NCBI GenBank assembly: GCA_963402885.1
Contig: OY727097.1
Span: forward strand, 24,545,401 to 24,609,400
Source of the DNA: Antedon bifida
Taxonomy: Eukaryota; Echinodermata; Crinoidea; Comatulida; Antedonidae
Direction: 5' to 3'
DNA length: 64,000 bases
A program made the position numbers and the translations under genes. Under the pieces are notes generated by a model. The model was given only the letters and a program-made list of their open reading frames with translations, made no database searches and was not told the DNA's origin. Below, in pieces: positions 22,904 to 37,900 of the stretch (positions are counted from its first letter, which is position 1; the number at the start of each line of letters is the position of its first letter).

Positions 22904-25900
22904 ATGGATGAAGTAGATAACATAATAATTCACACGTTCCGCCAGATTGGTTGGTAAGATTTGACCGCAAGAATTAAAAATATTAGGCTAGGCCTAGCCT
23001 AATATTTTTAATTCTAGGCCCGGGCCTAGGGCTACCTACACTAGAGAGGCCTAGCCTAGTATAGTTCTCTCTCTAGCTTCTAGAGTAGATAGAGAGAGAT
23101 GGCCTGGCCTTTCTTGCTAGCCTCGGTTAGCTACCTTTCCCCTCATCATAGGCCTAGCCAACCTATCCTATATGTTGTTATGGTATACTACTATTACTAC
23201 AGTACATATGATTTATGCAATTCGTAACACAAAATATTAACACGAAACGTAATAATTTTAATAATAGAGGCATAAAAAAGGGGGAAGCCTCGTATCGTAT
23301 CATATTCACTCATCTGCACTAAAATCAATCGGGTCGCACTAGGCCTACCTCACCATCCACGCGGCGGCGAGAGGATTGTGCGCGGCTTCTCTTTATAGTT
23401 TTTTTAGGCTAGATAGAGGGCCACCACATTATTATTATGGTTACAAAATCTTTGATTCTGATTATCTTTAAGTGACATTGATCCAGACATACAGAGTCTA
23501 CAGCAATTCTCAACTGACCTTACTGTAGAGGCTGTGGCAAGATGTCTACGAATAATAGACGACAAAATAACAGTGCCAAAGTCTCTTCCACCCGGCATGT
23601 CGGCACGGTTCCGGGTTGGAACCGACCTTGCAAATGCATGCATGGTTAGTATTACAATATTAACTATCTATAAATAAAATTATATAATTTTTATGTAATG
23701 GCAAAATTTGGTAAATCGAGTGTAACTTCTAGTATACTTACTCAATTCTCGAGCGTACCAGCTAGTTAAAGAATGTTTTGTTGTAGTCATAAACCAGACT
23801 TGACAATATTCAGAAATTTCTGGTGGTATATCAACATGCAATGTTTGGGAGCACCATTCATTAATTAATTTTTATTACCATGAAAAATAAACCATCAAAA
23901 AACTGATAACATCAACTTATGAAATGGTAAAACCCCTTAACAAAAAAGTAAAAAGTAAACAAAATATGGTTCTTGGTAAAGTTGTCCTTTAACATCACAT
24001 CTCAAACCAATTATTGGTATTGATTTTTAATGTATCTCAAAACCAGTAATTTTGTATCAAATAAATACTAAATAGAATTAAAACAGTTAAAATTTAAGTA
24101 AACAATTTTTATAAAAAGTATAAACTTATTTCAAAAAATATATAATCAACTAATTTTTTTTTTTAAGTCATTAGGATACAAAGGTGAAATCGGTTATCAG
24201 ACTTTCTTGTACGCCAATGAGGCTGATATACGCAAAGTGCTTATGTTTCTTATTGAGAAATTACCAAAAGAGACATCAACAACAGCAGATGAACCTCTAG
24301 GTATGTATAGAGCTATAAAGTCATACATTTAAGCTAAATTAAGCTTGATTCCTAGTACCACTCAACACAAGCACCTAAGCGCAAATAACTTGACCATGAT
24401 GAAATGAATCATCTGAATTGTCCCTTGTGATTGGATATGTCTGCCCTTGCATTGCATTTTAGTGGGAACCAAGCTTTAAGCTGAAACATTGAATCAAATT
24501 AAACTGATATACTGGTTAGGTTCACCACCTCCAGGTAACTAATACCTTATACCAAGTAGCGAGATGTGTTGTAGCCTAACTCCAGTATAGTAGATGAATC
24601 CATGATTAAAGGTGACACCTTCATGACCCAGTAAAGTGTCCCTTTAATAGAGGTTTCTCCTGAATATCGTTGACCATAGTTTTAAAACATATATTTCTCC
24701 TTGTTCATATTTTTTAAGAAAGTGCCTCTTAAAGGTGTGTCCTCTGAATGTAGGTTTCCAGAGATGGATCCAGGATTTTTAAATTGGATAGGAGGTGGTG
24801 GGGCAGACACTAAGTATTTCAGCCACAGGAAACCTCTTATCCTTTCCCATGCTGGCGCCTGTAGTGAAGCGAATTTAGGTATGGCACCCCTAGATGGTCA
24901 GAAATGGTACTCTCATACATTCATGATAAATGAATTGGTTTGGAATTAACACTCTCATGTATCGCACAGTAATCAGCAATTAAATAGAATATTAACAGTC
25001 TGGCTTGTATATTTTCCAACTTCCACAATAGTAGTAAGTAAAACAAATGACACACAACACCCTAGTTTAAAACTAATAACATTTTTAGAATTACTTTTCA
25101 AAAACCATTTTTTCTTCTGTTTATTTTTGTAGGTAAATCTGCTCTTCTCAACCGTGCTATCTCAAATGCCATTATGGAGCAGTTGCATAGTCCATGGCTT
25201 CCACCCCATTGTAAACGAAAGGGTTACCGATGGAAGAACCCAACTACATGGAGTAAAGAAGTATGTTAATAATTCTTTACATGCTTAACATATAGACTCG
25301 CTCACCACCGCTTTCAGCCTGAATTTCTGGCCCTACTTGAGTTTATAAAATGTTGTGCTTAGAATAAATTGACATACATGTAAATAATTTCATTTCACAC
25401 AGATAATTGGCAGAAAAAAGGAAATAGTGTGGCATATTTTTGAAAGGGGTCAGATGCACAAATACTGCTGTAGACCCCCGTTATCCTTCCTTAATTCTGT
25501 AAATATCGTTGCGGTCGTAAGTCTGATCTATGTGAAAGAAGGTTGCTCTAAAGCTTGGTTCCCACTAGAGAAGTATTACTTCTCTAGGAACCAAGATTTA
25601 GAGCGACCCAAAGTAGCACCGCAAGTATTTTAACCAATCACAATGCAATGGATCTGAACAGTTACTTAAAATTTGTCAACTCACTTGCGTTGTGCCTACT
25701 GTACTGTATGTCCTTATGTTGCGTAAGGACGTATCTGCTAAAATACAGCAATACTTAGATCTGTATGTTTTTTTCAAGGGTTGTCGTGGCTTGCATGGCT
25801 TTCATAGTGTAAATGTTGCTATTCCTCAAGGCATGGGAGATGTGACCAAGAAAGTCCCAAAAGGTAGACTTTTATTTTCAGTAGTTTTATATAAATGAAC

Positions 25901-28900
25901 ACTACAAAATACTTGCTTAAAAATGTTTTCTGCAATAAATTCCTGCTAAGATATTAGGTATATCATTTGTCTCTGTAAGGTATACATAGATGTTGGCGTC
26001 CCTGACACAAGCATTTGCTTTCTTGGTGACGCCACCATTTTTGGAAGTAAATGTTATATTGATTGATTGATATATGACAAACAAATCTAGAAGTTAATCA
26101 ACTTAATATTTTTAGTAGTTAGTTGAGGTTGAGTATATAGTATGCAATGCTAGGGATTACCGATTACGATAGCTTCTATTATGATATTGTGGCTTTGAAA
26201 ATATGTTAGTTTTGAAAATACTTGTCTGGGCCACGAATCTCTAGATTTTCTACCATGAAACTGGTGATGTCATTATGTGTCTTTGACAGCTAGTTCATTG
26301 TAGAGTATGATGGTTACCAATTACTACAACCGATTAAAGGAAGACAAATTAGAATACAAGGCCTACGAAGGCACATATTATATTACTATGAGAAACTGTA
26401 TTTAATGCTATTTTTTCCCTTTCAGATATTAGGAATTATTATGCAAATCATTTACCACTAGTCTCCAAGCAGCCTGGTCGGCGAGAAAACCTGGCCGCTT
26501 CTCTGATGGAGGCTAATGCATCTCAGTTAGCAAAAGCTCTAGAGCGTGAAACGGAATGGAATACAGTTGGGTTACATTCACGCCTATCTCCACAGGTTAG
26601 GGAGCATTTTTAATAGTAGTAGTAGCAAGACAATCGAACAACAGGACACTGAGCTTGCCTTGCCAAGATAGGAATCCTTAACAGTCCTTTGATCTTGTGT
26701 CTGGCTGCAACAAATACTAACAGTACTGTACTATGTACATATTCTCCGCGGCGTGTGGTGCCTGTTAAGGGGCGTGGGACTGATCATGTCAGCCACAGAT
26801 AAACCCTTTGATCTCCGGAGCTCAGCATCCTGTTGTTAGATTTCCTTGGTAGTAGTAACAAGGCTGGAAATTTACTTTTTTATCTCACTAGTAAAGCTTT
26901 GCCACAAATGAGAAACCCAATTATCAAGTAACCAACATTTTTGGCGAATTAATTGATTCTAAAAAAAGTAATAATGTCAAAAATTACAACTAGTAATCGT
27001 CAACTAGTTTTGACATTTAGCAATTATGTAAAAAATTTAAAAAATGTGTAAAAATCTACTAGCTTACTACTTCTTTCTTACTTTTTGTGATGTAATGCGG
27101 CCAATCAGAATTCGGGAATGTTAGTTCGTCCAAACAGAATTTGCTTAGTGGAAAAAATGATAATGCACAGTTTTCAAAAGTCAAGTCCACTAACTTCTCA
27201 TTTTTCAGTGTTTAAAAAAGTACTATCTATATTTTTGTAGGAATATCAAGCTCGTAAAAAAGAGCGTTTACAGAAGAAAATAGCCGAGCATCTCCGTCAA
27301 GGACTGACAAAAGCTGAAGGGTCATCTGGGTCAGGTCAATCGTCGGACCTTCTTCAAGTTCTCAATGAATTTAGTGATAAAGGTGCTAGCAACCAAAACA
27401 AAGGCTCTAGGTTCACTCATGCGGAAAAATTACAGTTTGCTCAGGTGAGGATTAATAACATATTGGGTTGTTATTTATAATGTGTTTCTTACCACTGTCT
27501 GGAAACGCATTGGACTAGACGTTACACAACTACAATTACGACAACTATTATTTCTTGTAATCCCTTTGTGTCTAGCTGCCACTCACTCATCTGTCTGTCC
27601 ACAATGAAATGGACTAAAATGTACTATTCCACTGGGGTAAATGGATCCCTAGTTTTTAGTCTTAAGCTCTATCTACGCTATCAAATTAGTTTGACAAAAA
27701 CAGTGTGATGTGCCCAAATATGTGAGTTTTATACAAGAAGGAATAATTGTTGAAATAATCTCCCTATTCATTACAGTAAAACCTCTCTTAAAGCCCTGTC
27801 TACACTATCAAACTTTATATGAACAAAATGTGATGTGCCCATATATGGACATGATGATGTCATATCACTACCATATTTGGGCATATCACTACCATATTTG
27901 GGCACATCATCATCAGACTTTTACCATTATGGCCAACCCCTATTCAGGTGGCATCCCTGTTAAGAGGACCCAAAGGTGTCCCCTTAATGGGGGTTACTAC
28001 TGTAAAACTATGTTGGATCTTGTATAATTACCATATCAACTTATGGAGAAACTAAATGTACATATTGTGCTACCTTATTTGGTATTTAGTTTGATGAAAT
28101 ATTGTATGTATTTATAAAGGTAACAGAAAGTAGTGTAATCTGTGTAAGATTAAATTAAACTTTCTGTTACTTATCTTCATATAAAAAAGTCTCTTTCTAA
28201 TTATTGAAATCTAGAATCAATTTCTTCATTTTCCATTGCGCTAATTTATCAAAAGTAATAGTAAAAATTTTCATTTTTCATTCGAAAGTATCGCTGAAAT
28301 GTGCGAGCAGGAAGCGATTTGATTTCTTGATGACGTCTTTTTATATTTTTATATGTTGTTTTGATTTCTAGCCAGAAGACCAAACAGTTTCACAGATAGG
28401 TATTGGGGAAGGCTTACCAACCGCAGATACTGAAGAGGTATGTTATATCTTTATCGTATTTATAAGAGGGTCCTAATGTTTCTAATTTTCTTAAAGATGT
28501 ATTGTCCGCATGAACAAATATTTTTTCCACATTTTTTTGTTGAATATGCCATTTTGATGTTCCATAATAGTTATTCACTTTGACCAAAAATTTGTTAAAA
28601 AAACAAATTGTTTACCTAGCATTGGTTTGTTTTGTCTTTTTATAAGTGAAAACATTTTTTTATTAAAACTACAAAAAATGGCCTATTCAAAATCTGATTT
28701 TATTAATCTTCATTTTTCATGTTTTTTTGGGACAATACATCTTTAAATGTCTATCCTGCAATTCTATAAACAAAGTATTTCTCCACTTCTCCATTTCTCA
28801 ATAGATGCTAGCTTGTACATGGCCTATAATGTAACTTGGCTTGGTGGTGTGGTTGACATATTTGCCTTCCAATCCCAAGGTCCAGGGTTCAATCAGGGGT

Positions 28901-31900
28901 CTCCCTTAAGGTTTTTTTTTTAATTAGACAAAGAGGACCAGTAAAATTAAATTTTTACTGGTTCTCCACTCCTTATATGGACCTACATATGGACCTATAT
29001 AATAGGGAGGCCTAACTTAAAAAAAAAAAAAATGAGTTACAGACAATTGACCTTGACAATAGTCTAGGTGTGAAATATCGTGAATTGAGTACAATTATCT
29101 ATATTCCGTCATATTTTATTGAAATTTTAACTGGCCAAGCAGACTTTTTTCTATTCTACTGGTCCGCCACACATTTAACTGGCCATTGGCTGGAGGACCA
29201 GTGTTATTGCGAACATCATGAAATCACAACTGTTTCTGCCCTCAAAGGAGAATGTTTATCCTGTAATTGACGAGTATACTTTGGATGTTTGATGTATGAA
29301 ATAAAAATTATGCTACATTTAGTCTTCATGATTTATATACCATACTTGTGTGCGTGTTGTCCAAATTTCGTTCCGGTAGTGTCCAGTCAAGCAGAAACCC
29401 ATGCAGTCAATAAACTAGGAATATTACATTAGGAAAAAGAAAATAGAAAATGACATAATTGCCAAACTCATATTTATGTGTTCCGGTTGTTATTTTTTGT
29501 TTGCAGAATTTCATGGATTTTTTATTCATCATTCACGTTTATTGCCAAAACAAAAACAAAAGTAATAATTGGAGAGTTAGATTCTAGATATTTATTCAAA
29601 TCATTGCCATCGTATAGTTTCAGTCTAGGCCAATCAAATCATCCTATCCACATCGCTGAGCATGCTCGCTATAATCAAGTTGCTCAGGCGAGTAAATTCT
29701 GACAATATGCTGCATAGGCCTACAATCAATACTTCTCGCGTCACACATTTCTTCAACAAATAAGTCAGTATTTCCGATTCTGTGATTATTTACGGTGAAC
29801 GTGTAATCCAAAGACATAATTTTGATTAATTTTTTGATTTATATTTCCAAAAGATTTTGAAATAGCGAACATTTTTTAGTTGCCATGTTCTGAAAGAAAA
29901 ATTGAAGCTATCCCACAACTCTTAGACAAGCTGAAGTTATTGATAATCGCCCTCAAACACAGCAGATATGTTTGAAAGCATAATTTGACCGCGGTTGATC
30001 AATTCATATTTAATTTGGTAAGATTTTACGCCCTCTGTCGAGTAACCGTTTTAAAGGAAATGCCATTCAGTCTCGCATTGTTAATAAAATGTTATGACTG
30101 TTAACACGGCTCCAAATCTGTAAACTCTCACAAAACCAGAAATTTAATTATGGTTCCACACCGGGTCATAAATTGTTATCTACCATTGTATTCTGAAAAC
30201 TAGACGTCATAGAAAGAGAAAATTGTTTCGGCATGCCCTAATGTACTGGGTTTTACCAGACATTGAAGTAATAAAAACAATTCTTGGAGGTAAATACGAT
30301 TACCGGTAGAATTTAATAGCCAATTGATAAAAACCACATATAATTACTTCCTCAATTAATAGTTATTTTTCTTGTTTATCATTGACATCTTTACCCTGAT
30401 GTATTTGTGGTTTTAGAATTTTAAAAATCCATTCCCACTAGTGAATAAAGATATGAATCTGACCATCATGATTTATTATCCATTAAAAGACACTGACAGG
30501 CTAATTCCAAATAAGGGCATAATTCAACAACCATTTAACATGATGATGTTGTTGTTTGCTTTTAAGTTTACCTTATCTTTCCATAATGTAATACAGTTAT
30601 TTATAATTGTACAATCCATGTTTCAAATTAAATCAATCTCTTTATTCATCTCATAAAAAAAAAATATACACATAACAAAAAGGAGCAAAACAAATTTAAA
30701 GAAGATGAAAGGGACCTCCAGGAACCCCAAGGAGCTTGTGATAGGAACTAATTGTAGTTACATTAAGTTATTAAGGTAAAAAATAAATAGATAAATTTTA
30801 TTTAAAAAGCCTGTATAGACGAAAACACCATGACAGGATCAACAGCATTGTTTAATAACTGGCTAATTATTTGGAACTAATTTAAAACTAGAAATGGCCA
30901 TATTTGTCCAGTTTAAAAAATTGGGTCAGCCTATGAAACTAAAGCAAGAAAATTACTATTACAATATTTTAGCTTATTGGTGAGTTATGAATATTATAAA
31001 TCTTTTATATTAAATAATAAAAAAAAAGTCCATTTTGATATTGTTAGTTACAGTATCTCAATGAATTGGAATTTTCCTAACACTTCTAAAAATACTTGAA
31101 ATGTAAAAATAAGTTTTCAAAATTTCCTATTGGAAAGTTCTAGTTCTGTGCTATTTATGTTCACCATACAATTGTATTCGGAAGTTCAAAACCAGTTTAA
31201 GCCCATCCCCATGTCGATTTCATTGATGTCATCAATTTCTTAGATAATCCCTGTGATAGATCAATTTTAATATAACATTAAAGTATGTGAAGTAAAAACA
31301 ACATTATAGTTTCAACTCAAGAGAATTACCATCTGTGCTGTTAATACAACATTATTAATTATTACCTATTTATACGATAGTATATAATATTAATACAATT
31401 TGTCAGCAACAACATGCAACTATAGTAACAGTACTTGCTCAACTATGTCAAAAATAGTATTTCAATAGAAAAGGGGCCCTGAAAAAAGGGATCCCTTTGA
31501 TAGATGAGTGCCCTAAAAAGAGGGGTCCCTTTTGTAAGAGTTTCCCCTGAATAGAGGAGTCCCTTTGATAGGAGTTTCCCCTGAATAGAGGGGTCCCTTT
31601 GAAAGGAGTTTCCCCTGAATAGAGTAGTCCCTTTAATAGGGGCGTTCACTGAATAGAGGGGTTCATTTCATAGGGGGTGCCCTGAAAAAAAAGAGGGGTC
31701 CCTTTGATAGGGGCATTCCCTGAATAGAGAGGGTCACTTGGATTGAGATATCTTCTGAATAGAGGGATCCCTTTGATAGGGGAGTGCCCTGAATAGAGAG
31801 ATCCCTTTGATAGGGGGGGGGGGCATTCCCTGAAAAGAGGGGTCCCTTTGATAGGGGTGTCCCATGAATAGAGGGGTCCCTTTTATAGAGGAGTGCCCTG

Positions 31901-34900
31901 AATAAAGTCGTAATTGAATTGAGATGTCTTCTGAATAGAGTGGCTCCCTTTAATATGGGAGTGCCCTGAATAGAGGGGTTCCTTTGATAGGGGAGTCTTC
32001 AGAATAGTGGTGTCCCCTGAATAGTGGTGTCTTAAAGGAGGGGTTCTCTGTAGTGTATATCAAAATAATTTTCTTCTTGTATAAGATAATTCATATTTTA
32101 TGTAATATATAATAACCTCAGTTAAAAAAACATTAAATGAGGCTGGACGAAATTTAGTGAAAAGATTGTGAGAACAAAGAAAGTGTACATAAATAAATCT
32201 CAGTAGGTTCCAGGCTTTATTGTATGAATTAGAAAGCCAAAACATAGTTAGTCTGAGAAAACAACAGGCAAAAATAGAACATTGCATAAGTACAATTTAC
32301 TGGTTTTTACAATTAATATTGAAGTAGGTTTAGACAGTAGAATAATGAATCAATTAGGATTTAAGAGAATGTTATTTAATCCATGTGAAGCACTCTTGAA
32401 ATTTAGATTGTCATCAATAGATTAAAGTATACTTTAAAAACAGGATTAAAATGTAATCTACAAATTGTTATTCTTGATATATCTTGAATAAACCTTAAGA
32501 TGAGGATATGTCGACACTGAACTAAAAATCAATTGAAATGTCTCAACGAAAGTGCTTTGAGCAACTAAACGCAACCCCACGTTGCATTTTTACTCAAAAC
32601 AACACCCACAAAAATGTTAGTTACAATAATGTAATACAGAACACAGGCTGATTCATTTACTTTTGATGAATACATTTATTATTAGATCTTTAAAATTTCC
32701 CTAGGAAATTTCCACACTAATACTTGACCTGTCTTTGAACTTTTAAAATCCACTTTAAACATAAAATTCCTGCATAAAGTACCTGCATAAAACATGTTAA
32801 CCCACACTAATGTAAATTTAGTGCATGATCAATATTTATTTGTCATATTTACTTCAATTAATGTGAGTTATGACTCACTGAGGAGGAGGGCTTAAAATAG
32901 CAGGTATTGATACACCGAGTAAATGAAACTGAGTCTGTTTTATTAAATACAGTAAATACCTATTTCGTTCTGTATTACATTAATGTAAAGCTCTGTCTAC
33001 ACTATCAAACTTGATGTTATGTATATCAATGTGATGTGGGTGCCCAAATATGGTAGTGATATGACATCATCATGTCCATATATGGGCTCATCACATTTTC
33101 TAGTCAAGATAGAGCTTTTAACACAAAAAATGCTACATAAAACTAGCACTGGGGTGTTCTTGGGGCAACTTGAATGTGTATATGTATCATTATTTTTGGT
33201 CAAACTAATGTTTCAATCTCAGCTTTCTTAAAACTTGAGCCAAAACGAAAACCAATGACTTTACTGATTAAATGGACCTTTTAAAAAAAAAAAAAAATAA
33301 GAGGAAGAATCACAGATAAAAAATGAAAGTTTGACCACTATTAAATGACACTCTCTGCATGGCTTTTAAGAATTACTATTGCACAGATATGTCCAAGATT
33401 ATTTAAAGGTTTAATTGATTAATTAAATTAATCAAATTTTGATAATTTCTCACTCATTTCACAAATTATAACCTGTAACTTATTTATAAAGCCCTGTCTA
33501 CACTATCAAACTTTATGTGACAAAAAATGTGATGTTCCTAAATATGATATCGATATCCCCAAATATGGTAGTGATAATGACATCATCATGTTCAAATATG
33601 GGCACATCACATTTTTTGTCATATAAAGTTTGATAGTGTAGACAGAGCTTAAGAAAAAGTGTCATTATGTGTTTCCGAAAAAATACAACAATTTCTATAC
33701 ATTTATTTCTATAAGTTATTCGTAAAGTTTCAATCAAAATACAATATTAATATCTTTAAAAGTCACGTTTCTTGCTAGGTGTGATTTTGCATTTAAACAG
33801 CTTTGTCTAGATCCTCTGTTTATCAATATTTATGAATATGATATTTTATTCATATTATTATTTTGATGTGGGAATAATTCCCTTAGAAATGAAGAAGCTG
33901 AAAGTACTGTAACTGTAGCTCTGGAATTTAGGTCAGTTATGAAGTAATAGTAAATAAGGTCACAGTTAATTTTAGCTTTATTTTATAAATTGAAATGTAC
34001 AATACAAGAGATAGTGTTATAACTAGGTGGGTTATTACAACATTTTAACTTTTCCAAACCAGATATGGGGCCTTGGGCCAGATAAAAATGATGGATTTTC
34101 CAAAAAATGTTTTTTTTTCTTTCATTTTACTTCTTTTCTCTTCTTTTCTACCTTGATTTATAAGACAAGACAAGACAGAGTGTAATGGTTAAGTGTGAAT
34201 TATTACAACATACAGTCAACTTTAAAATGTGCCTTGCACCAGACAAAATGCTGGATTTTCTTGTTTTAAATCTACCTTGATCTACCTTGAATATTAGAGA
34301 CTACCATGAAGCCGTAGCTTGTATGTCCCTCAAAAACTTTCTGACATATGGAGCGTGTGGGTCTCTTAAAATAGAATTGATATATAATATTACTGAATTC
34401 CAATGATATCATTATCATTCCATCATTTATCATTCCATCATTTATCATCTCCATCATCATCGGCAACTTCTCAGACCACTCTTTGGCAAATTTAATTTAT
34501 TTAAACTAGTATACAATAAATATTTTGAATTTTTCTTTTTTAAAAATGTTTTATTTTTATTTATTTTTTCATACGCTTCCAAAGCAAGCAACTTGTCAAT
34601 TACAGGATGGGTACACTATTTTATAATTATCGTGCTTATAAACTAAGACTCATTTGAGGCTTAGAGAGTGAAAGTTACAACCTTGGCACTAGGTCAGGAA
34701 TGAACCCTGGCCATTTGAATTGGAAGGCAACGTTAACCACCAAGATTTGGAAATTGTATAACAAAAATCACTATATTAGTAGTTTTATTTTTGTTTCTAT
34801 TTCTTTTATTAAGGAATTGAAAAGAAAGAAAGAGGAAGAGGCTCAATCATTGCGGGATAAATTGTTAGAAATAACGAGCAAAATAGATTCACTTGACCTA

Positions 34901-37900
34901 GATATGAAGAAGTTTAATGCAGGAATGCAACAGGTTTGTACACAGTTTATCAAGAACTCTCTAGAACCGACATTTGACAAGTCATTCAATATTTCCAAAC
35001 AATAACGGTCATGTGACCCAATTTCATCCAATTAGATTCGATTTTACTTGGACACAATATGATATTGCACCAACATGATAGTTGGCCAAACACTGTAGAT
35101 AACAACAATTGTCAACTGCATGTTTTGTTTTGTTTCTTATGTTGCATGACAGAACATAGATGTGTCGACTTCCCCATAAAACTCTGTCTACACTATCAAA
35201 CTTTATGTTACACAAAATGTGATATATGGACATGATGATGTCATATCATTACCATATTTGGGCACATCACACTTTTTTTTGTCGAACTTGTTTGATAGTG
35301 TAGGCAGAGCATTACATTAGGCCTACAATAAATTACCTGTGGCAGTAGACAGAAAAGCAGCGTGAAAAAAGTTGCTTACATTTTGTTTCAATGTGACTTC
35401 TAAACACCTTAAGATCTGTCTACACTATCAAACTTTATATGACAAAAAAGTATTATGTGCCCATATGGACATATCACTGCGATATTTAAGCATATCATTA
35501 CAATATTTGGGCACATCACCCTTTTTTGTCAAACTAGTTTGATAGTGTAGACAGAGCTTTATGTTCAAACAAAGAATTATTACATAATCATTTTGATTGT
35601 TGGAATTTTCTGTATTTTTCTCATTTTTAGATGGAAGAACAGGCTTCTGTTCAGGAGAGATCAAACACAGACAAAAAAGACGCATTCAAAGTAAAGAAAA
35701 GAACTTTGGATCTTCTACCCGACGCTGAAAACAACATAGCTAAGCTGCAGGTAAATATACTCAACTCAGCGATAATTGCTGTACCAAATTTGTGGACCTT
35801 TTCTATCTGTCATCGCTTTCTGTTTGTATTTTTAAAACTGAAGACTTTTTTGTGCTTTATGAATTTAAAACTTTTTTAGATTTGTACAGATTATTAATCT
35901 TATTGCCCCAATCAAATATCATCATTGGGTTTGACGATTTTTTAGAAATGGATATTCTTTTTTACACTTTCATTTTCTAGGGGGTGGTAGATGCTAGCGC
36001 CAGTCGTCTGGTGAACTTGGCCAACCAATGGGAGAAACATAGAGCTCCATTGATAGAGGAGTACAGACAACTGAAGGAGCAGAACACCAACATGGTGGTG
36101 AGTTTGACTTTAACTGTATTTTGGAGGTTAACATCCTTGTTTTTTTAAACCTAGGGTATTACGTATCTCTCTTTGGTCCTGAAGGTGTCATTTTAATAAG
36201 GTTCTAATTTGAAAGCTAATGCCAACCACTACAATTTCTTGATTTGTTTTATAATGCCATTCAATAAAGATACTAAATTACACTTTATTTGTGTATGTAA
36301 TGTAGTCCGAATCACAGAGAAAACTTGAAGATATTAAGTCTCTGAGAGAAAAGATGAAAGAATTAGCTGAGGAGACACGTGGAAAGGAAGAAATGCTAAA
36401 ACAATTGGTTAGTGGTTTATCTATTAATAAATATAGTTCCACAATTCTCTTAAAGACCGCTAGTGTTAAGTGAACAGCTCTTTTTTATCCTCATCCTTTT
36501 TTATGTGATCCCTTAAGTATGACCCAACTGTCCACTTCTCATACCTTACCACCACGTCACATAACAGACTATTACTCCAAATTGAGTGCATTCAAGTAAC
36601 CACCTCTTACCAGGAACCACCTCTCACCAGGAACCACCTCTCATAGACAACACTGTCCTAAAGTTGTAGGCAACCATTTCTCATAAAGTTTAAATGAATC
36701 TTGTAAAATGATCACTTCCTGATCTCTGATCTTTAACTGCACTGGTCACTTGACAAATACTGTTTTGTATCTCTCTCTCTAATCCTGTATTTTGTACATA
36801 CAATACATACATTCCCTTTTGGATAGTTTTAAGAGGTGACCTTCTGTGACCTTATTTATGTCTTTTTCACATACAGGCCGGGGAGTATGAAAGAATGACC
36901 AAAGATGTAAACCGCTCAGCTTACACTAAAAGAATTTTAGAAATAGTGAGTAATATTAAACGGCAAAAACAAGACATTGATAAAGTAAGTATATGTTTAT
37001 TTACCCATATGTATGACTTTAGTATAATCCCATGCTCAAGTCCCATGCTCAGGTATAATCCCATGCTCAAGTCCCAGACTCAAGTGTAATCCCATGCTCA
37101 AGTATAATCCCATGCTCAAGTATAATCCCATGCTCAAGTATAATCCCATGATCAGGTATAATCTCATGCTTAAGTATAATCCCATGCTCACGTATAATCC
37201 TATGTTCAAGTATAATCCCAGGCTCTAGTATAATCCCATGATCAAGTATAATCCCAGGCTCAAGTATAATCCCATGCTCAAGTATAATCCCATGCTCAAG
37301 TATAATCCCATGCTCAAGTATAATCCTATGTTCAAGTATAATCTGATGCTCAAGTATAATCCCATCCCAAACATTAATCTAAATCTGGACAAATTACATT
37401 GATTTTTTCTGAACTATTTTGTGCCACAATCATCATGTTATGGTAATCCACACACAGGGAATTTCCTATACGAGTACATTAGTATTGGCCAACACTGTGC
37501 ACAAAGAGATATTTATATTCTAATTAGCTAGCCACATAGACAAGTACATTTAAGTAAGCCTTATTCTAGTTTCTTGTAGGAAGAAACTAACATTAGTTTA
37601 AGTTGTAATTGGTAATTTGTTTTTAGTTTCATTTTCTAAAAACTACTAACCTGATTTATTGTGATCTATCTAATGAAATCATTTTTCAATTCGTACCGTA
37701 GTATTCCTTTAATTATAATGTTTTAAAATTTTGTTTAAATTATAATTTATATTATGAAATGTGTTGACTTAAAACCTATTCGTTGAACTTGAAAAAACCA
37801 TTAATTATTTAATTATGTCGGCCATTCATCTGAATGATGGATGAAACAAAGCCAGGACTGTTTAAAACACCTTGGCTAGTCTTATCATTGATCAGTGGCT

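Noticed and set aside
23404..23643. 79-codon minus-strand open frame
   Set aside because: It is the antisense of CCDC22 exon 2, whose sense translation matches the family closely.
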